A DNA stretch of 64,000 bases from positions 23,358,798-23,422,797 of the forward strand of contig OZ024744.1 in the NCBI GenBank assembly GCA_964016885.1, given 5' to 3'. Under the pieces are notes generated by a model. It made no database searches, was not told where the DNA came from, and saw nothing but the letters and a program-made list of their open reading frames with translations. Below, piece by piece: positions 52,452 through 64,000 of the stretch. The position numbers and the translations under genes are program-made. Position 1 is the first letter of the stretch. Every line of letters begins with the position of its first letter. The stretch is from Eledone cirrhosa. Taxonomy: Eukaryota > Mollusca > Cephalopoda > Octopoda > Eledonidae.

Positions 52452-54660
52452 CTGACTAGTTTTAACAACAGTTGAATCTTAAGATAAAACTCGTTTTTAC
52501 AACAGATGAATCTTAAGAACTGACTCGTTTTAACAACAGTTGAATCTTAAGAACTGATTCGTTTTAACAACAGTTGAATCTTAAGATAAAACTCGTTTTA
52601 ACAACAGTTGAATCTTAAGAACTGATTCGTTTTAACAACAGCTGAATCTTAAGATAAAACTCGTTTTACAACAGTTGAATCTTAAGAACTGACTCGTTTT
52701 ATCAACAGTTCAACCTTAAGAACTGACTCATCTTAACAACAGTTGAATCTTCAAATAAAACTCGTTTTAACAACAGTTGAATCTTAAGAACTGATTCGTT
52801 TTAACAACAGCTGAATCTTAAGATAAAACTCGTTTTAACAACAGTTGAATCTTAAGAACTGACTCGTTTTAACAACAGCTAAATCTTAAGATAAAACTCG
52901 TTTTAACAACAGTTGAATCTTAAGAACTGACTCGTTTTATCAACAGTTCAACCTTAAGAACTGACTCATCTTAACAACAGTTGAATCTTCAAATAAAATT
53001 CGTTTTAACAACAGTTGAATCTTAAGAACTGATTCGTTTTAACAACAGCTGAATCTTAAGATAAATCTCGTTTTAACAACAGTTGATTCTTAAGGTAAAA
53101 TTCGTTTTAACAACAGTTGAATCTTAAGAACTGACTCGTTTTAACAACAGTTGAATCTTAAGATAAAACTCGTTTTAACAACAGTTGAATCTTAAGAACT
53201 GACTCATTTTAACAACAGTTGAATCTTAAGATAAAACTCGTTTTAACAACAGTTGAATCTTAAGAACTGACTCGTTTTATCAACAGTTCAACCTTAAGCA
53301 CTGACTCGTTTTAACAACAGTTGAATCTTCAAATAAAACTCGTTTTAACAACAGTTGATTCTTCAGAACTGACTCGTTTTAACAACAGTTGAATCTTAAG
53401 ATAAAACTCGTTTTAACAACAGTTGAATCTTAAGAACTGACTCATTTTAACAACAGCTGAATCTTTAGATAAAACTCGTTTTAACAACAGTTGAATCTTA
53501 AGAACTGACTCGTTTTATCAACAGTTCAACCTTAAGAACTGACTCGTTTTAACAACAGTTGAATCCTCAAATAAAACTCGTTTTAACAACAGTTGAATCT
53601 TAAGAACTGACTCATTTTAACAACAGTTGAATCTTAAGATAAAACTCGTTTTAACAAGAGTTGAATCTTAAGAACTGACTCGTTTTAACAACGGCTGAAT
53701 TTTAAGATAAACTCGTTTTAACAACAGTTGAATCTTAAGAACTGACTCGTTTTAACAACAGCTAAATCTTAAGATAAAACTCGTTTTAACAATAGTTGAA
53801 TCTTAAGAACTGACTCGTTTTATCAACAGTTCAACCTTAAGAACTGACTCATCTTAACAACAGTTGAATCTTCAAATAAAATTCGTTTTAACAACAGTTG
53901 AATCTTAAGAACTGACTCGTTTTAACAACAGTTGAATCTTAAGATAAAACTCGTTTTAACAACAGTTGAATCTTAAGAACTGACTCGTTTTATCAACAGT
54001 TCACCCTTAAGCACTGACTCGTTTTAACAACAGTTGAATCTTCAAATAAAACTCGTTTTAACAACAGTTGATTCTTCAGAACTGACTCGTTTTAACAACA
54101 GTTGAATCTTAAGATAAAACTCGTTTTAACAACAGTTGAATCTTAAGAACTGACTCATATTAACAACAGCTGAATCTTTAGATAAATCTCGTTTTAACAA
54201 CAGTTGAATCTTAAGAACTGACTCGTTTTAACAACAGTTCAATCCTCAAATAAACTCGTTTTAACAACAGTTGAATCATAAGAACTGACTCGTTTTAACA
54301 ACAGTTGAATCTTAAGATAAAACTCGTTTTAACAACAGTTGAATCTTAATAACTGACTCATTTTAACAACAGTTGAATCTTAAGAACTGATTCGTTTTAA
54401 CAACAGTTGAATCTTCAGATAAAACTCGTTTTAACTACAGTTGAATCTTAAGATAAAACTCGTTTTAACAACAGTTGAATCTTAAGAACTGGCTCATTTT
54501 AACAACAGTTGAATCTTAAGAACTGATTCGTTTTAACAACAGTTGAATCTTAAGATAAAACTCGTTTTAACAACAGTTGAATCTTAAGAACTGACTCGTT
54601 TTAACAACAGGTGAATCTTAAGATAAAACTCGTTTTACAACAGTTGAATATTAAGAACTG
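52452..54660 (+). repeat. Mosaic satellite segment between macro-repeat copies
   Basis: This stretch has satellite monomers only. The left part, to about 52938, is still shared with 60,089-60,575 at offset 7,637. The part from about 52998 to 54160 is repeated at 60703-61865 at offset 7,705: GATTCTTAAGGT 53085/60790 and CAAGAG 53655/61360. Private variants include CAATAG near 53790, TTCACCC near 54001 and a CAGTTCAATCC form near 54236. Confidence 0.72.
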
Positions 54661-57600
54661 ACTCGTTTTATCAACAGTTCAACCTTAAGAACTGACTCGT
54701 TTTAACAACAGTTGAATCCTCAAATAAAACTCGTTTTAACAACAGTTGAATCTTAAGAACTGACTCATTTTAACAACAGTTGAATCTTAAGATAAAACTC
54801 GTTTTAACAACAGTTGAATCTTAAGAACTGACTCGTTTTAACAACGGCTGAATTTTAAGATAAACTCGTTTTAACAACAGTTGAATCTTAAGAACTGACT
54901 CGTTTTAACAACAGCTAAATCTTAAGTTAAAACTCGTTTTAACAACAGTTGAATCTTAAGAACTGACTCGTTTTATCAACAGTTCAACCTTAAGAACTGA
55001 CTCATCTTAACAACAGTTGAATCTTCAAATAAAATTCGTTTTAACAACAATTGAATCTTAAGAACTGACTCGTTTTAACAACAGTTGAATCTTAAGATAA
55101 AACTCGTTTTAACAACAGTTGAATCTTAAGAACTGACTCATTTTAACAACAGCTGAATCTTAAGATAAAACACGTTTTAACAACAGTTGAATCTTAAGAT
55201 AAAATTCGTTTTAACAACAGTTGAATCTTAAGAACTGACTCGTTTTAACAACAGCTGAATCTTAAGATAAAACTCGTTTTAACAACAGTTGAATCTTAAG
55301 AACTGACTCGTTTTATCAACAGTTCAACCTTAAGCACTGACTCGTTTTAACAACAGTTGAATCTTCAAATAAAACTCGTTTTAACAACAGTTGATTCTTC
55401 AGAACTGACTCGTTTTAACAACAGTTGAATCTTAAGATAAAACTCGTTTTAACAACAGTTGAATCTTAAGAACTGACTCATATTAACAACAGCTGAATCT
55501 TTAGATAAATCTCGTTTTAACAACAGTTGAATCTTAAGAACTGACTCGTTTTAACAACAGTTGAATCTTAAGATAAAACTCGTTTTAACAACAGTTGAAT
55601 CTTAAGAACTGACTCATTTTAACAACAGTTGAATCTTAAGAACTGATTCGTTTTAACAACAGTTGAATCTTCAGATAAAACTCGTTTTAACTACAGTTGA
55701 ATCTTAAGAACTGACTAGTTTTAACAACAGTTGAATCTTAAGATAAAACTCGTTTTAACAACAGTTGAATCTTAAGAACTGGCTCATTTTAACAACAGTT
55801 GAATCTTAAGAACTGATTCTTTTTAACAACAGTTGAATCTTAAGATAAAACTCGTTTTAACAACAGTTGAATCTTAAGAACTGACTCGTTTTAACAACAG
55901 CTGAATCTTAAGATAAAACTCGTTTTACAACAGTTGAATATTAAGAACTGACACGTTTTATCAACAGTTCAACCTTAAGAACTGACTCGTTTTAACAACA
56001 GTTGAATCCTCAAATAAAACTCTTTTTAACAACAGTTGAATCTTAAGAACTGACTCATTTTAACAACAGTTGAATCTTAAGATAAAACTCGTTTTAACAA
56101 CAGTTGAATCTTAAGAACTGACTTGTTTTAACAACGGCTGAATTTTAAGATAAACTCGTTTTAACAACAGTTGAATCTTAAGAACTGACTCGTTTTAACA
56201 ACAGCTAAATCTTAAGATAAAACTCGTTTTAACAACAGTTGAATCTTAAGGTAAAATTCGTTTTAACAACAGTTGAATCTTAAGAACTGACTCGTTTTAA
56301 CAACAGCTGAATCCTGAAATAAAACTCGTTTTAACAACAGTTGAATCTTAAGAACTGACTAGTTTTAACAACAGTTGAATCTTAAGATAAAACTCGTTTT
56401 TACAACAGTTGAATCTTAAGAACTGACTCGTTTTAACAACAGTTGAATCTTAAGAACTGATTCGTTTTAACAACAGTTGAATCTTAAGATAAAACTCGTT
56501 TTAACAACAGTTGAATCTTAAGAACTGATTCGTTTTAACGACAGCTGAATCTTAAGATAAAACTCGTTTTACAACAGTTGAATCTTAAGAACTGACTCGT
56601 TTTATCAACAGTTCAACCTTAAGAACTGACTCATCTTAACAACAGTTGAATCTTCAAATAAAACTCGTTTTAACAACAGTTGAATCTTAAGAACTGATTC
56701 GTTTTAACAACAGCTGAATCTTAAGATAAAACTCGTTTTAAGAACAGTTGAATCTTAAGAACTGACTCGTTTTAACAACGGCTGAATTTTAAGATAAACT
56801 CGTTTTAACAACAGTTGAATCTTAAGAACTGACTCGTTTTAACAACAGCTAAATCTTAAGATAAAACTCGTTTTAACAACAGTTGAATCTTAAGAACTGA
56901 CTCGTTTTATCAACAGTTCAACCTTAAGAACTGACTCATCTTAACAACAGTTGAATCTTCAAATAAAATTGGTTTTAACAACAGTTGAATCTTAAGAACT
57001 GATTCGTTTTAACAACAGCTGAATCTTAAGATAAAACTCGTTTTAACAACAGTTGAATCTTAAGGTAAAATTCGTTTTAACAACAGTTGAATCTTAAGAA
57101 CTGACTCGTTTTAACAACAGTTGAATCTTAAGATAAAACTCGTTTTAACAACAGTTGAATCTTAAGAACTGACTCATTTTAACAACAGTTGAATCTTAAG
57201 ATAAAACTCGTTTTAACAACAGTTGAATCTTAAGAACTGACTCGTTTTAACAACAGCTGAATCTTAAGATAAAACTCGTTTTACAACAGTTGAATCTTAA
57301 GAACTGACTCGTTTTATCAACAGTTCAACCTTAAGAACTGACTCATCTTAACAACAGTTGAATCTTCAAATAAAACTCGTTTTAACAACAGTTGAATCTT
57401 AAGAACTGATTCGTTTTAACAACAGCTGAATCTTAAGATAAAACTCGTTTTAACAACAGTTGAATCTTAAGAACTGACTCGTTTTAACAACAGCTGAATC
57501 TTAAGATAAAACTCGTTTTAACAACAGTTGAATCTTAAGAACTGACTCGTTTTATCAACAGTTCAACCTTAAGCACTGACTCGTTTTAACAACAGTTGAA

Positions 57601-60575
57601 TCTTCAAATAAAACTCGTTTTAACAACAGTTGATTCTTCAGAACTGACTCGTTTTAACAACAGATGAATCTTAAGATAAAACTCGTTTTAACAACCGTTG
57701 AATCTTAAGAACTGACTCATTTTAACTACAGTTGAATCTTAAGATAAAACTCGTTTTAACAACAGTTGAATCTTAAGAACTGACTCGTTTTAACAACGGC
57801 TGAATTTTAAGATAAACTCGTTTTAACAACAGTTGAATCTTAAGAACTGACTCGTTTTAACAACAGCTAAATCTTAAGATAAAACTCGTTTTAACAACAG
57901 TTGAATCTTAAGAACTGACTCGTTTTATCAACAGTTCAACCTTAAGAACTGACTCATCTTAACACCAGTTGAATCTTCAAATAAAATTCGTTTTAACAAC
58001 AGTTGAATCTTAAGAACTGACTCGTTTTAACAACAGTTGAATCTTAAGATAAAACACGTTTTAACAACAGTTGAATCTTAAGAACTGACTCGTTTTAACA
58101 ACAGCTGAATCTTAAGATAAAACTCGTTTTAACAACAGTTGAATCTTAAGATAAAATTCGTTTTAACAACAGTTGAATCTTAAGAACTGACTCGTTTTAA
58201 CAACAGCTGAATCTTAAGATAAAACTCGTTTTAACAACAGTTGAATCTTAAGAACTGACTCGTGTTATCAACAGTTCAACCTTAAGCACTGACTCGTTTT
58301 AACAACAGTTGAATCTTCAAATAAAACTCGTTTTAACAACAGTTGATTCTTCAGAACTGACTCGTTTTAACAACAGTTGAATCTTAAGATAAAACTCGTT
58401 TTAACAACAGTTGAATCTTAAGAACTGACTCATTCTAACAACAGCTGAATCTTTAGATAAAACTCGTTTTAACAACAGTTGAATCTTAAGAACTGACTCG
58501 TTTTATCAACAGTTCAACCTTAAGAACTGACTCGTTTTAACAACAGTTGAATCCTCAAATAAAACTCGTTTTAACAACAGTTGAATCTTAAGAACTGACT
58601 CGTTTTAACAACAGTTGAATCTTAAGATAAAACTCGTTTTAACAACAGTTGAATCTTAAGAACTGACTCATTTTAACAACAGTTGAATCTTAAGAACTGA
58701 TTCGTTTTAACAACAGTTGAATCTTCAGATAAAACTCGTTTTAACTACAGTTGAATCTTAAGAACTGACTAGTTTTAACAACAGTTGAATCTTAAGATAA
58801 AACTCGTTTTAACAACAGTTGAATCTTAAGAACTGGCTCATTTTAACAACAGTTGAATCTTAAGAACTTATTCGTTTTAACAACAGTTGAATCTTAACAT
58901 AAAACTCGTTTTAATAACAGTTGAATCTTAAGAACTGACTCGTTTTAACAACAGCTGAATCTTAAGATAAAACTCGTTTTACAACAGTTGAATCTTAAGA
59001 ACTGACTCGCTTTATCAACAGTTCAACCTTAAGAACTGACTCATCTTAACAACAGTTGAATCTTCAAATAAAACTCGTTTTAACAACAGTTGAATCTTAA
59101 GAACTGATTCGTTTTAACAACAGCTGAATCTTAAGATAAAACTCGTTTTAACAACAGTTGAATCTTAAGATAAAATTCGTTTTAAAAACAGTTGAATCTT
59201 AAGAACTGACTCGTTTTAACAACAGCTGAATCTTAAGATAAAACTCGTTTTAACAACAGTTGAATCTTAAGAACTGACTCGTTTTATCAACAGTTCAACC
59301 TTAAGCACTGACTCGTTTTAACAACAGTTGCATCTTCAAATAAAACTCGTTTTAACAACAGTTGATTCTTCAGAACTGACTCGTTTTAACAACAGTTGAA
59401 TCTTAAGATAAAACTCGTTTTAACAACAGTTGAATCTTAAGAACTTACTCATTTTAACAACAGCTGAATCTCTAGATAAAACTCGTTTTAACAACAGTTG
59501 AATATTAAGAACTGACTCGTTTTATCAACAGTTCAACCTTAAGAACTGACTCGTTTTAACAACAGTTGAATCCTCAAATAAAACTCGTTTTAACAACAGT
59601 TGAATCTTAAGAACTGACTCATTTTAACAACAGTTGAATCTTAAGATAAAACTCGTTTTAACAACAGTTGAATCTTAAGAACTGACTCGTTTTAACAACG
59701 GCTGAATTTTAAGATAAACTCGTTTTAACAACAGTTGAATCTTTAGAACTGACTCGTTTTAACAACAGCTAAATCTTAAGATAAAACTCGTTTTAACAAC
59801 AGTTGAATCTTAAGGTAAAATTCGTTTTAACAACAGTTGAATCTTAAGAACTGACTCGATTTAACAACAGCTGAATCCTCAAATAAAACTCGTTTTAACA
59901 ACAGTTGAATCTTAAGAACTGACTCGTTTTAACAACAGTTGAATCTTAAGATAAAACTCGTTTTAACAACAGTTGAATTTTAAGAACTGACTCATTTTAA
60001 CAACAGTTGAATCTTAAGAACTGATTCGTTTTAACAACAGTTGAATCTTCAGATAAAACTCGTTTTAACTACAGTTGAATCTTAAGAACTGACTAGTTTT
60101 AACAACAGTTGAATCTTAAGATAAAACTCGTTTTTACAACAGATGAATCTTAAGAACTGACTCGTTTTAACAACAGTTGAATCTTAAGAACTGATTCGTT
60201 TTAACAACAGTTGAATCTTAAGATAAAACTCGTTTTAACAACAGTTGAATCTTAAGAACTGATTCGTTTTAACAACAGCTGAATCTTAAGATAAAACTCG
60301 TTTTACAACAGTTGAATCTTAAGAACTGACTCGTTTTATCAACAGTTCAACCTTAAGAACTGACTCATCTTAACAACAGTTGAATCTTCAAATAAAACTC
60401 GTTTTAACAACAGTTGAATCTTAAGAACTGATTCGTTTTAACAACAGCTGAATCTTAAGATAAAACTCGTTTTAACAACAGTTGAATCTTAAGAACTGAC
60501 TCGTTTTAACAACAGCTAAATCTTAAGATAAAACTCGTTTTAACAACAGTTGAATCTTAAGAACTGACTCGTTTT
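54661..60575 (+). repeat. Third, more diverged copy of the 7-kb macro-repeat
   Basis: This block corresponds to about 47,092-52,938. The offset moves in whole-monomer steps: 7,569 at CAATTG (47479/55048), 7,637 at TCTTTTT (48384/56021) and TTGG (49333/56970), 7,603 at TCTTAACACC (50354/57957) and ACTCGC (51401/59004), and 7,637 again at CTTTAGA (52104/59741). The last step is explained by a TTATC-type monomer that is present here but missing near 51,660 in the other copy. The AAGTTAA change near 54925 and the loss of CAAGCTT near 58274 also distinguish it. Confidence 0.82.
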
Positions 60576-63500
60576 AACAACAGTTGAATCTTAAGATAAA
60601 ACTCGTTTTAACAACAGTTGAATTTTAAGAACTGACTCATTTTAACAACAGTTGAATCTTAAGAACTGATTCGTTTTAACAACAGTTGAATCTTAAGATA
60701 AAATTCGTTTTAACAACAGTTGAATCTTAAGAACTGATTCGTTTTAACAACAGCTGAATCTTAAGATAAATCTCGTTTTAACAACAGTTGATTCTTAAGG
60801 TAAAATTCGTTTTAACAACAGTTGAATCTTAAGAACTGACTCGTTTTAACAACAGTTGAATCTTAAGATAAAACTCGTTTTAACAACAGTTGAATCTTAA
60901 GAACAGACTCATTTTAACAACAGTTGAATTTTAAGATAAAACTCGTTTTAACAACAGTTGAATCTTAAGAACTGACTCGTTTTATCAACAGTTCAACCTT
61001 AAGCACTGACTCGTTTTAACAACAGTTGAATCTTCAAATAAAACTCGTTTTAACAACAGTTGATTCTTCAGAACTGACTCGTTTTAACAACAGTTGAATC
61101 TTAAGATAAAACTCGTTTTAACAACAGTTGAATCTTAAGAACTGACTCATTTTAACAACAGCTGAATCTTTAGATAAAACTCGTTTTAACAACAGTTGAA
61201 TCTTAAGAACTGACTCGTTTTATCAACAGTTCAACCTTAAGAACTGACTCGTTTTAACAACAGTTGAATCCTCAAATAAAACTCGTTTTAACAACAGTTG
61301 AATCTTAAGAACTGACTCATTTTAACAACAGTTGAATCTTAAGATAAAACTCGTTTTAACAAGAGTTGAATCTTAAGAACTGACTCGTTTTAACAACGGC
61401 TGAATTTTAAGATAAACTCGTTTTAACAACAGTTGAATCTTAAGAACTGACTCGTTTTAACAACAGCTAAATCTTAAGATAAAACTCGTTTTAACAACAG
61501 TTGAATCTTAAGAACTGACTCGTTTTATCAACAGTTCAACCTTAAGAACTGACTCATCTTAACAACAGTTGAATCTTCAAATAAAATTCGTTTTAACAAC
61601 AGTTGAATCTTAAGAACTGACTCGTTTTAACAACAGTTGAATCTTAAGATACAACACGTTTTAACAACAGTTGAATCTTAAGAACTGACTCGTTTTATCA
61701 ACAGTTCAACCTTAAGCACTGACTCGTTTTAACAACAGTTGAATCTTCAAATAAAACTCGTTTTAACAACAGTTGATTCTTCAGAACTGACTCGTTTTAA
61801 CAACAGTTGAATCTTAAGATAAAACTCGTTTTAACAACAGTTGAATCTTAAGAACTGACTCATTTTAACAACAGTTGAATCTTAAGAACTGATTCGTTTT
61901 AACAACAGTTGAATCTTCAGATAAAACTCGTTTTAACTACAGTTGAATCTTAAGAACTGACTAGTTTTAACAACAGTTGAATCTTAAGATAAAACTCGTT
62001 TTAACAACAGTTGAATCTTAAGAACTGGCTCATTTTAACAACAGTTGAATCTTAAGAACTGATTCGTTTTAACAACAGTTGAATCTTAAGATAAAACTCG
62101 TTTTAACAACAGTTGAATCTTAAGAACTGACTCGTTTTAACAACAGCTGAATCTTAAGATAAAACTCGTTTTACAACAGTTGAATATTAAGAACTGACTC
62201 GTTTTATCAACAGTTCAACCTTAAGAACTGACTCGTTTTAACAACAGTTGAATCCTCAAATAAAACTCGTTTTAACAACAGTTGAATCTTAAGAACTGAC
62301 TCATTTTAACAACAGTTGAATCTTAAGATAAAACTCGTTTTAACAACAGTTGAATCTTAAGAACTGACTCGTTTTAACAACGGCTGAATTTTAAGATAAA
62401 CTCGTTTTAACAACAGTTGAATCTTAAGAACTGACTCGTTTTAACAACAGCTAAATCTTAAGATAAAACTCGTTTTAACAACAGTTGAATCTTAAGAACT
62501 GACTCGTTTTAACAACAGTTGAATCTTAAGATAAAACTCGTTTTAACAACAGTTGAATTTTAAGAACTGACTCATTTTAACAACAGTTGAATCTTAAGAA
62601 CTGATTCGTTTTAACAACAGTTGAATCTTCAGATAAAACTCGTTTTAACTACAGTTGAATCTTAAGAACTGACTAGTTTTAACAACAGTTGAATCTTAAG
62701 ATAAAACTCGTTTTTACAACAGTTGAATCTTAAGAACTGACTCGTTTTAACAACAGTTGAATCTTAAGAACTGATTCGTTTTAACAACAGCTGAATCTTA
62801 AGATAAAACTCGTTTTACAACAGTTGAATCTTAAGAACTGACTCGTTTTATCAACAGTTCAACCTTAAGAACTGACTCATCTTAACAACAGTTGAATCTT
62901 CAAATAAAACTCGTTTTAACAACAGTTGAATCTTAAGAACTGATTCGTTTTAACAACAGCTGAATCTTAAGATAAAACTCGTTTTAACAACAGTTGAATC
63001 TGAAGCATTGACTCGTTTTAACAACGGCTGAATTTTAAGATAAACTCGTTTTAACAACAGTTGAATCTTAAGAACTGACTCGTTTTAACAACAGCTAAAT
63101 CTTAAGATAAAACTCGTTTTAACAACAGTTGAATCTTAAGAACTGACTCGTTTTATCAACAGTTCAACCTTAAGAACTGACTCATCTTAACAACAGTTGA
63201 ATCTTCAAATAAAATTCGTTTTAACAACAGTTGAATCTTAATAACTGATTCGTTTTAACAACAGCTGAATCTTAAGATAAAACTCGTTTTAACAACAGTT
63301 GAATCTTAAGGTAAAATTCGTTTTAACAACATTTGAATCTTAAGAACTGACTCGTTTTAACAACAGTTGAATCTTAAGATAAAACTCGTTTTAACAACAG
63401 TTGAATCTTAAGAACTGACTCATTTTAACAACAGTTGAATCTTAAGATAAAACTCGTTTTAACAACAGTTGAATCTTAAGAACTGACTCGTTTTATCAAC

Positions 63501-64000
63501 AGTTCAACCTTAAGCACTTACTCGTTTTAACAACAGTTGAATCTTCAAATAAAACTCGTTTTAACAACAGTTGATTCTTCAGAACTGACTCGTTTTAACA
63601 ACAGTTGAATCTTAAGATAAAACCCGTTTTAACAACAGTTGAATCTTAAGAACTGACTCATTTTAACAACAGCTGAATCTTTAGATAAAACTCGTTTTAA
63701 CAACAGATGAATCTTAAGAACTGACTCGTTTTATCAACAGTTCAACATTAAGAACTGACTCGTTTTAACAACAGTTGAATCCTCAAATAAAACTCGTTTT
63801 AACAACAGTTGAATCTTAAGAACTGACTCATTTTAACAACAGTTGAATCTTAAGATAAAACTCGTTTTAACAAGAGTTGAATCTTAAGAACTGACTCGTT
63901 TTAACAACGGCTGAATTTTAAGATAAACTCGTTTTAACAACAGTTGAATCTTAAGAACTGACTCGTTTTAACAACAGCTAAATCTTAAGATAAAACTCGT
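60576..64000 (+). repeat. Right-end mosaic satellite, start of a further copy
   Basis: Only satellite monomers are present, and the array runs off the window. Bases 60703-61865 repeat 52998-54160 at offset 7,705. The CAAGAG monomer at 61360 occurs again at 63871, 2,511 bp on. The CGGCT/GCTAAATC cassette opens again just before the window end. No gene or array edge is visible. Confidence 0.75.

Larger units (their letters stand above)
1..64000 (+). repeat. 34-bp satellite DNA array filling the whole window
   Basis: Every line of the window is made of one monomer of about 34 bp, repeated head to tail about 1,880 times and always in the same orientation; no inversion was seen. The shared body is TCGTTTTAACAACAG followed by TTGAATCTTAAG, and the last five bases are ATAAA or AACTG. 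The array cannot code for protein. On the forward strand a canonical monomer has TAA at 9-11, TGA at 19-21 and TAA at 26-28, which is one stop in each frame. On the reverse strand the two TTAA motifs put a TAA in every frame about every 51 bases. No unique sequence, transposon or gene interrupts it, and both window edges fall inside it. Pure arrays of this size are typical of eukaryotic heterochromatin. I do not recognise the family name and cannot assign a species. Confidence 0.98.

Noticed and set aside
1..64000. CRISPR array
   Set aside because: The 34-bp units are contiguous, with no unique spacers between them. The units themselves vary in a shared, inherited pattern, and there are no cas genes.
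1..64000. Protein-coding repeat (for example a 34-bp or 102-bp coding minisatellite)
   Set aside because: 34 is not a multiple of 3. A canonical monomer has a forward stop in all three frames, and reverse TAA codons recur about every 51 bases in each frame. No long open frame can exist.
1..64000. Telomeric or interstitial telomere repeat
   Set aside because: There is no TTAGGG, TTTAGGG, TTAGG or similar run. The TTTTAAC motif is part of the 34-bp unit.
1..64000. Terminal repeats of a transposon or Helitron-derived tandem array
   Set aside because: No transposon ends, target-site duplications or coding remnants are visible. The many TTAA tetramers (a known transposon target) are simply part of the monomer.
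1..64000. Bacterial iteron origin or integron-like array
   Set aside because: Iteron arrays are short and sit beside replication genes. Here there are about 1,880 units over 64 kb and no gene on either side.
1..64000. Nucleosome phasing by the repeat (5 x 34 = 170 bp)
   Set aside because: Five monomers approximate a nucleosome repeat, but 34 bp is not a whole number of helical turns and any short period has a multiple near 170. There is no evidence without nucleosome maps.

Overview
The whole window is one uninterrupted satellite DNA array. From base 1 to base 64,000 it is built from a single AT-rich monomer of about 34 bp (roughly 26-32% GC), always in the same orientation, about 1,880 copies in all. 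I found no gene, RNA gene, transposable element, CRISPR array or non-repeat sequence. Both ends of the window lie inside the array, so its true limits are not visible. A tandem array this large and pure points to eukaryotic heterochromatin (centromeric, pericentromeric, subtelomeric or knob-like). The sequence alone does not identify the species or the chromosomal position.

The monomer has two main classes that share the body TCGTTTTAACAACAG + TTGAATCTTAAG and differ in the last five bases: class A ends ATAAA, class B ends AACTG. They often alternate, giving a 68-bp dimer, but the alternation breaks often. On this base sit about 15 recurrent diagnostic variants. Examples are a TTATC/GTTCAACC double variant, a 33-bp GGCTGAATTTTAAG form, GCTAAATC, CCTCAAAT, GATTCTTCAG, TAACTACAG, CGTATTAAC, AAGGTAAA and TTTTACAAC. 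The variants occur in fixed orders that form cassettes of tens of monomers, and the cassettes are joined in different orders. The result is a mosaic higher-order repeat (HOR) rather than one with a fixed period.

Layout. 0.1-2.1 kb: 883-bp (26-monomer) HOR. 3.4-7.25 kb: 1,900-bp tandem pair. 7.23-8.0 kb: copy of the first 775 bases, followed by a 543-bp partial tandem duplication. 9.85-10.9 kb: second copy of the 1.06-2.59 kb cassette, 476 bp shorter. 10.29-14.70 kb: 2,206-bp tandem pair. 14.58-21.46 kb: about 3,396-bp tandem pair. 18.7-28.1 kb: overlapping copies at 5,738/5,976 bp and 2,546/2,478 bp. 23.7-32.6 kb: tandem pair at 4,381/4,516 bp. 30.3-39.9 kb: nested copies at 1,868, 3,599 and 5,467 bp. 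38.6-52.45 kb: 6,993-bp pair, with a related third copy at 54.7-60.6 kb (offset 7,569-7,637 bp) and the start of a further round at 60.7-61.9 kb (offset 7,705 bp).

These offsets are close to whole numbers of monomers, and most differences between copies are whole-monomer gains or losses. That is the expected result of unequal exchange or replication-based amplification in register. Duplication boundaries were found by hand from rare variant landmarks and are good to a few tens of bases. Identity was checked at landmarks, not base by base.
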